This document shows positions 46,981-56,026 of a stretch of DNA of 64,000 nucleotides, in pieces. Within the stretch, counting starts at the first letter, position 1; each line of letters opens with the position of its first letter. A program made the translations under genes and the position numbers. The notes below the pieces were generated by a model. The model was not told the origin of the DNA. It saw nothing but the letters and a program-made list of their open reading frames with translations, and searched no databases. The stretch is from Aeoliella mucimassa (GTDB taxonomy: Bacteria; Planctomycetota; Planctomycetia; Pirellulales; Lacipirellulaceae): contig NZ_CP036278.1 of the NCBI RefSeq assembly GCF_007748035.1, forward strand, positions 3,906,001 through 3,970,000, in the 5' to 3' direction.

Positions 46981-47228
46981 GGAGCGAGGATTCCTTGGAT
47001 GAGACACTAGCAAACTGTGACTCTGGAGAGACTACGAATGAGACTTGCGTTAGATCCCCCCGCCTCGACGGGTAGGCTTCTCTAGAAGACGGCGCAGCCA
47101 GGTGCGATCTAACGGACATTTTTCCGAATTCTATCCGGTTTATGACTCGACTGGTTAGCAGTGCAAGCGAGGAAGACTCGGCAAGCTTCCAGCGATGCCA
47201 AATCCTCCCCCAACCAAGCGATGCTCGC

Positions 47229-47730
47229 GATAGATTCCCAATTTTCCCACCGATGGGAAAATTGAATCTTCACGCACTCTACAAAACCAGTGCTTTTCGG
47301 CTGCGAATAGATTCCCATTCCCAAAAACGCATCGAGTGGGAATCTATTTTCGAGCGGGGAAACAATCGCAAGTCGTTTACCAATAGAGAGTTACATCAAC
47401 ACCTCCGCGATAGTTGCCCAAAATAGATTCCCACCCATGGGAAACTATTTTGGTTGGAAGTTGGGGGTTGGGAGTTCTGAATGCGGAATGTCATGCCGAG
47501 GGAAGCTTCCAGCCTACTGCTTACAGCCTAAAGCCTACAGCTTTAACAACCGCGCAGCAGCGAACGGCCACGCGGGCAACCATTCGCCTGCGCGTCGATA
47601 CTGGCATTCAATAAAACACTCACACTGCTAGCTCATTCCATTCTCCAACAACGAACGACTGACCACGAACAACAGATAACACACACATGTTCATTAGATC
47701 ACCCTCAGTGGCCATTTCCCAGCAAAAACT
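47229..47730 (+). repeat. Dispersed multi-hairpin intergenic repeat, copy 2
   Basis: About 500 bp, same orientation as copy 1 (17214-17698). Three hairpins: 47239-47264 (perfect 11-bp arms CAATTTTCCCA/TGGGAAAATTG, CCGA loop), 47306-47348 (perfect 12-bp arms AATAGATTCCCA/TGGGAATCTATT) and 47418-47453 (16-bp arms, one mismatch). The 3' end TTCATTAGATCACCCTCAGT with GGCCATTTCCCAGCA matches copy 1. It lies between the sigma-factor gene and a small membrane-protein gene. No convincing gene is inside. Candidate small non-autonomous mobile element, REP-like unit or structured RNA. Confidence 0.8.
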
Positions 47731-47841
47731 TGCGAACTTCGGCCACTTTCAGTGCATTTCCAAGGCGACCACGCTCGCTAGATTTTCTGAACCAGGAGTT
47801 AGACAGAACATGGATGGGCAACATGCATTAGAATCGAGCGA

Positions 47842-48225
47842 ATGGCAAATCCCTACCAATCCCCATCGACGTCAGGTACCCAGCCAGAGAAACGGCGCTG
47901 GCGCGTTGCGTGGGGAAAGGGGCTCGCGATGGGAGCATGCACGTGGCTGCTGGTGAGCTTCGCCGCTTGGGCGCGCTATGGCCGATTCGGGGAACTATTC
48001 GGAGAGGGAAGTCCCGAATTCGAGATCTACTGCTTCTTGCTCGCCCCGCTGCACCTGCTCACCACGACACTCTCATTACCATCGGCTGGGTACCCGATGT
48101 ACCTGCTGAAGCTCGCCTCGGGAGTGCTGATGCACGCGATGTTCTGGATTGCGGTGCTCACCTGGTACCAAAGCAGGAGATCGCGAGTCGCTACCACGTT
48201 GCAGCGGGCTGAACAAACGCGGTAG
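47842..48225 (+). CDS. Small membrane protein with NPYQSP N-terminus
   Basis: 127 residues from ATG 47842. MANPYQSP is an N-terminal signature I associate with many planctomycete membrane proteins. A basic stretch (QPEKRRWRVAWGKG) precedes three predicted membrane segments: about 28-43 (LAMGACTWLLVSFAAW), about 62-80 (IYCFLLAPLHLLTTTLSL) and about 90-110 (LKLASGVLMHAMFWIAVLTW), then a basic tail. No catalytic motif. Function unknown. A strong terminator lies 30 bp after the stop. Confidence 0.7.
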   Translation: MANPYQSPSTSGTQPEKRRWRVAWGKGLAMGACTWLLVSFAAWARYGRFGELFGEGSPEFEIYCFLLAPLHLLTTTLSLPSAGYPMYLLKLASGVLMHAMFWIAVLTWYQSRRSRVATTLQRAEQTR

Positions 48226-48255
48226 CGGAGCTGGCGACTTTAAGACCAAGCATAA

Positions 48256-48285
48256 AAAAGGTCCGTGGCGAACCACGGACCTTTT
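48256..48285. terminator. Bidirectional intrinsic terminator
   Basis: AAAAGGTCCGTGG (48256-48268), loop CGAA, CCACGGACCTTTT (48273-48285): a perfect 13-bp GC-rich stem closed by A-T runs, so it has a U-tract in both directions. It sits between the convergent genes 47842-48225 and 48322-48957 and should stop both. Confidence 0.9.
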
Positions 48286-48321
48286 GGTATTGAGACATCG
48301 AATCCAGAAAGCAGTGAGGTG

Positions 48322-48957
48322 CTATCGTTTACGGCGGTAAGCCACGACAGCCCCAACCAGGCCAAGTCCCGTCCAAACCAGCATGGTCGCCGGTTCGGGG
48401 ATGGTGTCATTAGCGATCCTGTTGAAACCACGAATGTGAGAGAGCCCTCCGCCATTTGAACTTGTTAAGAACTCGGCAGGCAACACAAAGTCATAGCCTC
48501 CGTTGCCGTTCTCAGCAGCGGCCCAATCATCAGCATCCAGACGCCAAACAATGATGGCTTCGTTCCCATACTTGCCAGTGATGTACTCGTATCTCTGGGA
48601 AACGGTTTGATTGGCACTCCCTGTAGTGCGTACCAACTGCTGGACTGCGGCAGGGAGACTGCTGAAAGTGTTCGCACTTCGATAGTAGCTTTGATCGTCG
48701 TCGAAATCATCAACATCGCCAACGAGGATCACGTTGCCAGGGGCAATGGTCGTCAGCGTGATGAGATTGTTGATGTAGTCATCGGTGTTGGACGGAGGTA
48801 TTCCGTCATCGATGACGCCAACCGTAAATGCATCATTTGCGGTAATGGCGCTGCCAGCCCCATTCCAAGTGGGAGCCTTGAGTTGAAGGCTCGCTTCGGT
48901 ATTAGCGGCTAAGCCGATGATGGCAACCGCTACACAACATGCTCGTATAACCTGCAT
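48322..48957 (-). CDS. PEP-CTERM sorting-domain protein
   Basis: 211 residues from ATG 48957 with GGGGA about 8 nt upstream. Signal MQVIRACCVAVAIIGLAANT to EAS. The mature domain contains an Asp-rich patch (GDVDDFDDDQSYYRS) that could bind calcium, and YEYITGKYGNEAIIVWRLDA. The tail is IPEPATMLVWTGLGLVGAVV plus YRRKR, an exosortase-type anchor. It has no close relative elsewhere in the window and no dockerin-like repeat. Role unknown. Its promoter side faces the IS630 element 144 bp away. Confidence 0.8.
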   Translation of the reverse strand: MQVIRACCVAVAIIGLAANTEASLQLKAPTWNGAGSAITANDAFTVGVIDDGIPPSNTDDYINNLITLTTIAPGNVILVGDVDDFDDDQSYYRSANTFSSLPAAVQQLVRTTGSANQTVSQRYEYITGKYGNEAIIVWRLDADDWAAAENGNGGYDFVLPAEFLTSSNGGGLSHIRGFNRIANDTIPEPATMLVWTGLGLVGAVVAYRRKR

Positions 48958-49144
48958 CGTTCTATCCCCATATCCTCGATTGATTTGAATTGGAAGTTGG
49001 TCCGAAATCAGCACACACGCAAACGCACACGCATCTCTAACTAACTTCCACGAGGTGCAACCAAGAGTTCATCCCCATGAACGTCGCACTGAAGCAAGCT
49101 AGTACGTCTTTCCTGAAATCCATTCCGCTGCTATATGCTGCGGA

Positions 49145-50244
49145 ATGAAAAAGCACATTGTTTGCCTGGACCACCAGGCCCGTGGAGGTTTGGAGCAGCT
49201 AGCACGCTCAGGCGCCCGCGCGGCGCAAGTGGTGCGTCGCTGCCAGATATTATTGAAATCGGACTCGGGATGCACCGACGAAGAGATCGCCGAGCATGTG
49301 GGCTGCACGACGCGCAACGTCCGAGCCGTCCGAAAGCGGTTCTGCGAAGAGGGCGTCCAGCGGGCGGTGTACGATGCGCCTCGCTCGGGCCGCCCCCCAG
49401 AGTTCACCAAGCGGCAGCAGCAACAGGTAATCGCCCTGGCGTGCAGCGAGCCGCCCGAGGGACGGGCTCGCTGGACGCTGGAATTGTTGTGCGAGCACGC
49501 GGTGAAGGAAGGCTTCGTCGATTCGCTCAGCGTGACGGAGGTCTCGCTGTGGCTCAAGGAACACGACCTGAAGCCGTGGCGAAAAAAACTTGGTGCGTGC
49601 CCAAGCTGAACGACGAGTTCTGTGAGCGGATGGAGGACGTCCTCGAGCAGTACGAGAAGCCGCTCGACCCGAACGAGCCGGTCGTCTGCCTCGACGAGCA
49701 GCCCTATCAGAGGGTCGACGACGCGCGGCCGCCCGAGCCCGCGGCACCCGGCAAGATCGCGAAGCAGGACTACGAGTACCGCCGCTGCGGAACCTGCAGC
49801 GTGTTCGTGGCGGTCGAGCCGAAGGCGGGCAAGCGATTCGTTCAGGCCAAGCGTCACCGCAAGCGAGCCGACTTCGCCCGGTTCGTCCGCGACCTCTTGA
49901 AGCGCTATCCCGACGCAGAGCGGGTTCATCTGGTGATGGACAACCTCAACACGCACAACGAGAAGTCGTTGATCGAAACCTTTGGCGAGGAGGCGGCTCG
50001 GCCAATGCTGGAGCGGATTGTGTGGCATTTTACCCCCAAGCATGCCAGTTGGCTCAACATGGCCGAGATCGAAATCTCGGCCATACAGCGACAATGCCTG
50101 GGACGTCGGTTGGCTTCGCTCGACAAGGTTCAAAGCGAACTCTCCCACTGTTCACGCGACCGCAATCGGAAGAAAATCAAAATCAATTGGACCTTCCATC
50201 GAAAAGACGCCAAACGCGTCTTCCCTGAACTCTATAGGAAATGA
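49145..50244 (+). CDS. IS630-family DDE transposase (two frames joined by -1 frameshift)
   Basis: Frame 1 starts at ATG 49145 and holds the helix-turn-helix DNA-binding half (CTDEEIAEHVGCTTRNVRAV, GVQRAVYDAPRSGRPPEFTK), stopping at 49609 after KPWRKKLGACPS. A -1 shift at the A7 run (49582-49588) continues KPWRKKTWCVPKLNDEFCER into the catalytic DDE half: VVCLDEQPYQ (first Asp), HLVMDNLNTHN (second Asp) and ASWLNMAEIEISAIQRQCLG (Glu). The joined product is about 366 residues, normal for the family. Frameshifting of this kind is known in IS630 elements. Ends lie 43 and 17 bp outside the gene. Confidence 0.85.
49582..49588 (+). promoter_or_regulatory. Slippery A7 site for -1 ribosomal frameshifting
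   Basis: In the first frame the codons read cgA AAA AAA ctt, so the seven adenines form an A_AAA_AAA heptamer in the correct phase. A -1 slip makes the next codon ACT (Thr), giving the continuous transposase motif RKKTWCVP. No pseudoknot was evaluated. Confidence 0.75.
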
Positions 50245-50263
50245 CTTCCGGGACGACGTACTA

Positions 50264-50912
50264 GTAGCCTTGCTCCCCGCCAAGAACTCTTCGTCACAAA
50301 CGACACACAGCACCGCGCGAATCTCATCCACGGCATTCCCCCCCAGGAGTAGTCGGCTATCAGCAGTTCAAGCAGCTCGCCGGATTTTCGGCATCCCGAA
50401 AGCTGCGGTTTCACTCATCATCATAGGAATATCCATCCAGCAATGCCAGCGGAAGCCCGAAAAATCGGAAAGAAAAATCCCCTGAACAGGTGGGTCCGCT
50501 CCAGGGCGCGGCGGCTCTTGCGCGAGCGACAAAAGTGCACATGACCGCTGTCCTTTCTTTAGGAGCGATGATTCCCATGCAAAACTTGAATCATGCAAGC
50601 GAATCCGCGAGGCAACCCCCAGTGCTTTCCACCTACTGGACGCCACACAACAGCTAGCGAACAGGTGCACGATGGATTGCCAGCAGTGGAGTTAGTCGCT
50701 CCCTCGACCATCCAATTTGTGGTGACCATAGCCCATTTCCTGTGGTTTTCTGGCGCTGATCCATCGGGACGGAGCGATAGCCGTCGGCCATCGTCCGCGG
50801 AAATTCTTGGCAACCACCATGCATTTATCAGGTAGCATTCTGCATATTGCCGAAGCATAATTGCGGTTCGAAACTATTGTGAGTTGCTATTGATTACGGT
50901 AATTTCACTTCC
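50264..50912. other. Gene-free stretch right of IS630
   Basis: About 650 bp without a supported gene. Short open frames exist on both strands (for example minus 50559-50858), but none has family-like motifs, a ribosome-binding site or a sensible signal. The last 60 bp, AT-rich, probably hold the promoter of the Cys/His-rich gene. Confidence 0.5.
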
Positions 50913-51296
50913 ATGTTGAGCTCACGTACCATCCATATTCTTCGCCTGCTACTTGCCGTGGCCGTACTCCACTTGGTGGGTGCGTGCCCCTGTGGCTGCC
51001 TGGAGCAGAATACCTGGTATCAAGCGATGGTCTCGCTCAGCAAGCAAGTTGGCGTCGAAATTCCGAGTGATACCCCCTGCGAAGACGAGGCGGATTGCCA
51101 TCAACAGATGGCGATGATCACCAGTGGTCAATCGTCCGTGTTGGATTGCCAACATGCTCATTCGCTATGGACGATTGCGACCACTCTTCCTTGCCTTGCA
51201 TTAGAACCAGCTACCGGCGCCGACCGGCTAGTTGCTTTCTGCTTGAGTCCCTGCCTGGACCATTCTCTAACGATGCTGCAAGTGATGCGGCTGTGA
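50913..51296 (+). CDS. Small exported Cys/His-rich protein upstream of metal-efflux genes
   Basis: 127 residues. Signal peptide SSRTIHILRLLLAVAVLHLV to GA, then CPCGC, TPCEDEADCHQQM, DCQHAHS, LPC, FCLSPCLDHS. The nine or so cysteines plus histidines and methionines in a short exported protein suggest metal binding. I know no named family for it. It lies 180 bp upstream of the RND adaptor gene in the same direction, so a periplasmic metal sensor, chaperone or scavenger for the efflux pump is plausible but inferred. A disulfide-rich secreted peptide without metal function is the alternative. Confidence 0.6.
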   Translation: MLSSRTIHILRLLLAVAVLHLVGACPCGCLEQNTWYQAMVSLSKQVGVEIPSDTPCEDEADCHQQMAMITSGQSSVLDCQHAHSLWTIATTLPCLALEPATGADRLVAFCLSPCLDHSLTMLQVMRL

Positions 51297-51476
51297 TTTT
51301 GCGCGCTGACGTTTCGCCAATCGCTCTGAAGGCGGTCGACGAACGTCCTCTTTACTGCTTTCGGATGCACTCTTTCCGAGTGCGCTAGCGCGACCATTCT
51401 CTCCAATATCCATCGGCATCAACTGCTGAAACAGCAGCGTGCATGGCAGAGAATTCAAGTTCATAAGGCTATCAGA

Positions 51477-52922
51477 ATGAAGAAGTTTTGGATTCTAACG
51501 GGAGCTGCCTGCGTTGTTGCAGCGCTGATTTACTTGTATGCGTTTCATTGGCGAGAGCCTGCGGGGCTGGATGACTCGAATCACAACCTCGCCGAGTTAT
51601 CCCAACCAACGGGTCTGCATCTACATGCTGCTGAAAGGCAAGCAGCCGGCATCGAACTGCGCCCCCTCGAACACCGCGAACTGCAAACCACACGCACCTT
51701 ACCAGGACGCCTGGTATACGACGCCAACAAGCATGTTGCCGTGGTAGCGGCCGCTGCAGGGGTGATCGAATCCGTCCTCGTCCAGCCGGGCGCGAGCGTG
51801 CAGGTGGGTCAACCAATTGCGTTCGTACGCTGCCCAGCGATCGGCTCCGCGCGTAGTGAACTGTTGATGCGTTTGTCGCAACTTGAATTAGTTCAACGAG
51901 AGTTTGAATGGAAAGCAAGAGTTGCCGAAGGGACAGAGAAACTACTCGCGTTAGTCGATGAACGCACACCAGTCGAACAGATTAAAGGTCAACTGACCGA
52001 CCATCTGGTCGGCGACAACCGAGCGACGCTGTTGAATGCTTATAGTCGCATGTTGCTGGCAGAACAGCTTGCCCAATCGGCCATGGATGCCGGGGGGGCT
52101 GCGGTACTTACGGGGCGAGTGGTCAGCGAACGCCGAGCAGAGGCAGAACAATCGGTGGCCGCCCTGGAAGCAGCAGCCGAGCAGGCAAAGTTCGAAGCCC
52201 AACTGGCTCGCGACGTCGCCAAGTCGGAACTCGATGAGGCCCAGCGTCAAGTCGAAGTCGCCCGAAACGAACTAAAGACGTTATTGGGTTTACCTGCTGC
52301 TGGCACTGCAGAGATTGATCTCGTGCCTTCCACCGAGGACATCACCCTTCTGGAAGTAAAGTCGCCCATCGACGGTACGATCGAACGCCGACAGTTCTCG
52401 GCCACCGAGCGTGTTGCCACCGGCGAGGAACTGTTTGTCATCGCCGATACCACAAAACTATGGGTCGAGGCCGACATCCGCGGCGGCGACTGGGGGGCTC
52501 TGGTAGTGAGTGAGGGAGACCCAGTGTGGGTCACCACGCCGGCTACCGGAGAAACTCACTGGGAAGCTCACGTGGTGTATATCGGACGCGAGGTCGATCC
52601 CACCTCGGGTGCGGCACCGCTGGTAGCAGCGATCGAGAATCCAGAAGGAAAGCTTCGTCCCGGGCTGTTCGCCCGCATCGAGGCGCCCACGTCGCCGAAG
52701 GTCGAGGCCTTGGTCGCGCCCAGCGAAGCGGTGGTGGATATGGATGGCCAGCCAACCGTGTTTGTGCCGGCTGGCGACGAGTTCAAACCGGTGGGAGTGA
52801 CCATCGGACGTCGCTTCGACAACCTGGTGGAGATTGTTTCGCCGCTTTCGGCAGGAGACGAGATCGTCGCCTCGGGAGCATTCTTCCTAAAAAGCGAGTT
52901 ACTGCTCGCGGGGGAGGAATAA
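51477..52922 (+). CDS. RND efflux periplasmic adaptor (membrane fusion protein)
   Basis: 481 residues with an N-terminal membrane anchor (KFWILTGAACVVAALIYLYA). After LHLHAAERQAAGIELRPLEH comes the CusB/CzcB-type core: lipoyl halves around AAAGVIESVLVQPGASVQVG and VKSPIDGTIERRQFSATERV, a long alpha-helical coiled coil between them (about 120-270, Ala/Glu/Gln-rich), and beta-barrel and membrane-proximal domains (LWVEADIRGGDWGALVVSEG, GLFARIEAPT). It links the inner-membrane pump encoded next to an outer-membrane channel that is not encoded here. Stop and the pump start are 4 bp apart; the GGAGGAAT in its last codons is the pump's ribosome-binding site. Confidence 0.9.
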   Translation: MKKFWILTGAACVVAALIYLYAFHWREPAGLDDSNHNLAELSQPTGLHLHAAERQAAGIELRPLEHRELQTTRTLPGRLVYDANKHVAVVAAAAGVIESVLVQPGASVQVGQPIAFVRCPAIGSARSELLMRLSQLELVQREFEWKARVAEGTEKLLALVDERTPVEQIKGQLTDHLVGDNRATLLNAYSRMLLAEQLAQSAMDAGGAAVLTGRVVSERRAEAEQSVAALEAAAEQAKFEAQLARDVAKSELDEAQRQVEVARNELKTLLGLPAAGTAEIDLVPSTEDITLLEVKSPIDGTIERRQFSATERVATGEELFVIADTTKLWVEADIRGGDWGALVVSEGDPVWVTTPATGETHWEAHVVYIGREVDPTSGAAPLVAAIENPEGKLRPGLFARIEAPTSPKVEALVAPSEAVVDMDGQPTVFVPAGDEFKPVGVTIGRRFDNLVEIVSPLSAGDEIVASGAFFLKSELLLAGEE

Positions 52923-52926
52923 GTCG

Positions 52927-55900
52927 ATGTTAACGAAACTCATTGAATTTTCACTACGGAATCGTTTCCTCGTGATCGTGGCCACGTTGCTGGTGGCCGG
53001 TGCCGGAGTGCGGAGCGCGCTCAAGCTACCGATCGACGCCGTGCCCGACCTGACAAACACGCAGGTCACCATCATCACCAGCGCCGGGTCGCTACCACCG
53101 GTGGAGGTTGAACGGCAAGTCACCTATCCCGTGGAATGGGCGATGGGCGGCCTGGCCGAAGTGGACGAAGTGCGAAGCGTTTCGAAGTTCGGCCTGTCGG
53201 TGATTACGATCGTTTTCAACGAAGGAACCGACATCTACTTTGCCACCCAACAGGTCAGCCAGCGACTGCAGCAGGCGTCCACCCAGATTCCCTCGCAATA
53301 CGGCCCGCCAGAACTCGGTCCCATGACCACCGCCCTGGGAGAGATTCTGCAATTCGAACTCCGCAGCGATAGTCGCTCGCCGATGGAACTCCGCAGCCTG
53401 CTCGACTGGGACATCTCACCGCGACTACGCGAGGTGGACGGAGTGACGGAAGTCAACTCGATGGGCGGGTTCTACAAGACGTATGAAATCCGCGCCGATC
53501 CCGACCTACTGAACGCCTACGATTTGACGCTGGAGGAGATCTACTCGCGGGTGGAAGCCAGTAACGCCAGCGCCGGCGGTGGCTATGTCGTGCATCACGA
53601 CGAACAACGCTTCATCCGCGGCGAAGCGTTGTTAAAGAGCGAAGACGACATCCGCAACATTGTGATCACCCGCGCGGTGAATGGCTCGCCGCTGCTACTG
53701 GGCGACGTCGCCGAAGTGGTGATCGCCCCTATGGCCCGCCAGGGCGCGGTGAGTCGCGACGGCCGTGGCGAGGCAGTCACCGGGATGGTGATGATGCGAA
53801 TCGGCGAGAACTCGCGGACCGTCGTGTCGCGGGTGAAGGAGCGAATCGCTGCGGTGCAGGATACGCTGCCGGCCGATGTCGAAATCGACATCATCTACGA
53901 TCGCGAAGACTTGATCGGCAGAACTCTGCACACGGTACTCAAGAACCTGGCCGAGGGGGGCGCGCTGGTAGCCATCGTGTTGCTCGTGACTCTCGGTAGC
54001 CTGCGGGCGGGTTTGATCGTCGCGCTGGCCATTCCCCTGTCGATGCTGTTCGCGTCGAACCTGATGCTGGCCCTTGGCGTTTCCGCCAGCTTGATGAGTT
54101 TGGGAGCCATCGATTTTGGCCTGGTTGTCGACTCGTCGGTCATCATGGTCGAAAACTGCGTTCGCCGACTCTCCGGCGGGAACGTCCGAAGCCGTCTGGC
54201 GGTGATTCGCGACGCGGCCATCGAAGTTCGCGGCCCCACCATGTTCGGTGAGTTAATCATCGCCGTGGTGTACGTGCCAGTGCTGATGCTCGAAGGGACC
54301 GAGGGCAAACTATTTCGCCCCATGGCGATGACCGTGCTGTTCGCGTTGTTTGGTTCGCTGATTCTTTCGCTCACGTTGATGCCAGCCTTGGCTTCACTCT
54401 CGCTGCCCAAAGAAGTGAAGGATCACGAGCTGTGGCCGATACGCATGCTGAAGAAGATCTACCTGCCTACGGTCCGCCTGGCAGTCGCTAAACCGGTAAT
54501 AACCGTTGTGGCCGCGTTGGCCATCCTGGCAGCCAGCGTGCCAGTGGCCCTGAATCTAGGCGCGGAGTTCATGCCTCGCTTGAACGAAGGCGACTTGCTG
54601 GTCGAGGCGATCCGCTTGCCCACTGCCTCGCTCGAAGGGGCCGAACAAATGGCCGAGCTGATTGAAACAAGTCTGCTCACGCTGCCCGAAGTAAAAACCG
54701 TGTTCTGCAAAACGGGGCGTCCTGAGATTGCCAACGATGTGATGGGTGTTCATCAAACCGATGTGTGGGTGATGCTCAAACGTCCTGAAGAGTGGCCCAT
54801 GGAGAAGTCCCGTGATGAGTTAATCGAAGAGATGGAACTGGTGCTTAACGAAACCGTTCCGGGCGTTGCTTTTGGTTTCACCCAGCCCATCGAAATGCGA
54901 GTCGACGAACTCGTCGCCGGGGTCAAGGCAGATGTCGCTATCCTGCTCTACGGCGACGATCTCGCAAAGCTGGCCAGTCTGTCCAAGGAAATCGAGTCCG
55001 AATTGCGCGGCATCGAAGGCGCCGCCGACGTGAAGGCCGACATCCAGTCGACTCTTGCTACGCTTACCATCGAACCACGCCGCGAAGCCCTGGCCCGCTA
55101 TGGCGTGGACGCGGCCGAAGTGATGGACGTGGTCGCGGCCATCGGAGGACGCGATGTTGGTCAACTACTCGACGGACGGGCGCGTTATCCGATTCGCGTT
55201 CGCTTGCCGGAAGCCTGGCGTGAAGAAACCGAGTTGCTGGCTCAACTCCCGGTCGCCAAAGCGGGTGGTAAACCCGTGCCGCTAGGCGAGTTGGCCGAGA
55301 TTCGTCTCGAAGAGACACCTCCTACCGTCGAGCACGACAATGGCCGGCGTCGCACGTTCGTCTCGGCCAACGTGCGGGGACGCGACGTAGCAAGCTTTGT
55401 CAACGAGGCACAGCAGCGTATCGATAAAAACATCACCTTGCCCCCCAACTATGAGTTGGACTGGGGCGGCGACTTCGAGAACCTGCAATCAGCGAGCCGG
55501 CGATTGCTGTTGATCACACCGATCGTGCTGCTGCTGATCTTCATGCTGCTGCATGCGAGTTTTGGTTCCGCCCAACTGGCCTCGTTGATCTTCCTCTGTG
55601 TTCCGTTCGCTGCTAGCGGCGGCATCTTCGCGCTGGCCATGCGTGAGATGCCGTTCAGTATCGCTGCCGGCGTTGGATTCATCGCGTTGTTTGGTGTCGC
55701 TGTGCTCAATGGACTGGTGTGGACCAGCGACGCGGAGCGACGGCGAAAGGAAGGAGTGCCGGCCAAAGAAGCTTCTGGCCTTGCGGCCAACAGCCGATTC
55801 CGCCCGGTGCTGATGACCGCGATGGTAGCAAGTTTGGGGTTCCTGCCAATGGCTCTCTCGCACAGCGACGGCGCTGAAATTCAACGCCCCCTGGCAACCG

Positions 55901-56013
55901 TGGTTATCGGTGGACTGATCACCAGTTCGTTGCTCACTTGCGTTGTGATACCGGCCGTGTACCCGTGGTTTGCACCTCGCCAAGTGCACCCCGAAGCGAA
56001 AGCCTTGAGTTAG
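52927..56013 (+). CDS. Heavy-metal efflux RND transporter (CusA/CzcA family)
   Basis: 1028 residues, normal length for HME-RND pumps, with 12 expected membrane segments and two large periplasmic loops. Motifs: SLRNRFLVIVATLLVAGAGV (TM1), PIDAVPDLTNTQVTI, the proton-relay signature DFGLVVDSSVIMVENCVRRL (about 396-415), PIVLLLIFMLLHASFGS and GFIALFGVAVLNGLVW. The DFGxxVD form is what I recall for divalent-cation pumps (Co/Zn/Cd/Ni) rather than Cu/Ag pumps, so zinc or cobalt is the better guess. It is driven by the proton gradient and pairs with the adaptor encoded directly upstream. The C-terminus is intact just before a truncated integrase. Confidence 0.92.
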   Translation: MLTKLIEFSLRNRFLVIVATLLVAGAGVRSALKLPIDAVPDLTNTQVTIITSAGSLPPVEVERQVTYPVEWAMGGLAEVDEVRSVSKFGLSVITIVFNEGTDIYFATQQVSQRLQQASTQIPSQYGPPELGPMTTALGEILQFELRSDSRSPMELRSLLDWDISPRLREVDGVTEVNSMGGFYKTYEIRADPDLLNAYDLTLEEIYSRVEASNASAGGGYVVHHDEQRFIRGEALLKSEDDIRNIVITRAVNGSPLLLGDVAEVVIAPMARQGAVSRDGRGEAVTGMVMMRIGENSRTVVSRVKERIAAVQDTLPADVEIDIIYDREDLIGRTLHTVLKNLAEGGALVAIVLLVTLGSLRAGLIVALAIPLSMLFASNLMLALGVSASLMSLGAIDFGLVVDSSVIMVENCVRRLSGGNVRSRLAVIRDAAIEVRGPTMFGELIIAVVYVPVLMLEGTEGKLFRPMAMTVLFALFGSLILSLTLMPALASLSLPKEVKDHELWPIRMLKKIYLPTVRLAVAKPVITVVAALAILAASVPVALNLGAEFMPRLNEGDLLVEAIRLPTASLEGAEQMAELIETSLLTLPEVKTVFCKTGRPEIANDVMGVHQTDVWVMLKRPEEWPMEKSRDELIEEMELVLNETVPGVAFGFTQPIEMRVDELVAGVKADVAILLYGDDLAKLASLSKEIESELRGIEGAADVKADIQSTLATLTIEPRREALARYGVDAAEVMDVVAAIGGRDVGQLLDGRARYPIRVRLPEAWREETELLAQLPVAKAGGKPVPLGELAEIRLEETPPTVEHDNGRRRTFVSANVRGRDVASFVNEAQQRIDKNITLPPNYELDWGGDFENLQSASRRLLLITPIVLLLIFMLLHASFGSAQLASLIFLCVPFAASGGIFALAMREMPFSIAAGVGFIALFGVAVLNGLVWTSDAERRRKEGVPAKEASGLAANSRFRPVLMTAMVASLGFLPMALSHSDGAEIQRPLATVVIGGLITSSLLTCVVIPAVYPWFAPRQVHPEAKALS

Positions 56014-56026
56014 AAGAGACCTGCTT

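Larger units (their letters stand above)
49102..50261 (+). mobile_element. IS630-family insertion sequence (about 1160 bp)
   Basis: The ends are imperfect inverted repeats: left GTACGTCTTTCCTGAAATCC, right (reverse complement) GTACGTCGTCCCGGAAGTCA. They are flanked by TA on both sides (49100-49101 and 50262-50263), the dinucleotide target duplicated by IS630/Tc1-type elements. It encodes one frameshifted transposase. The flanking CTAG is shared by both sides. The element looks complete and may be active. Confidence 0.85.

Noticed and set aside
47142-47426. Open frame across repeat copy 2
   Set aside because: It is not conserved in copy 1 and runs through the hairpins; the repeat appears non-coding.
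50559-50858. Minus-strand 99-codon frame beside IS630
   Set aside because: No start signal, no homology-like motifs; unlikely to be a gene.
52927-56013. Copper/silver specificity of the RND pump (CusA)
   Set aside because: The DFGxxVD form of the proton-relay motif fits divalent-cation pumps better, so I do not assign cusA.
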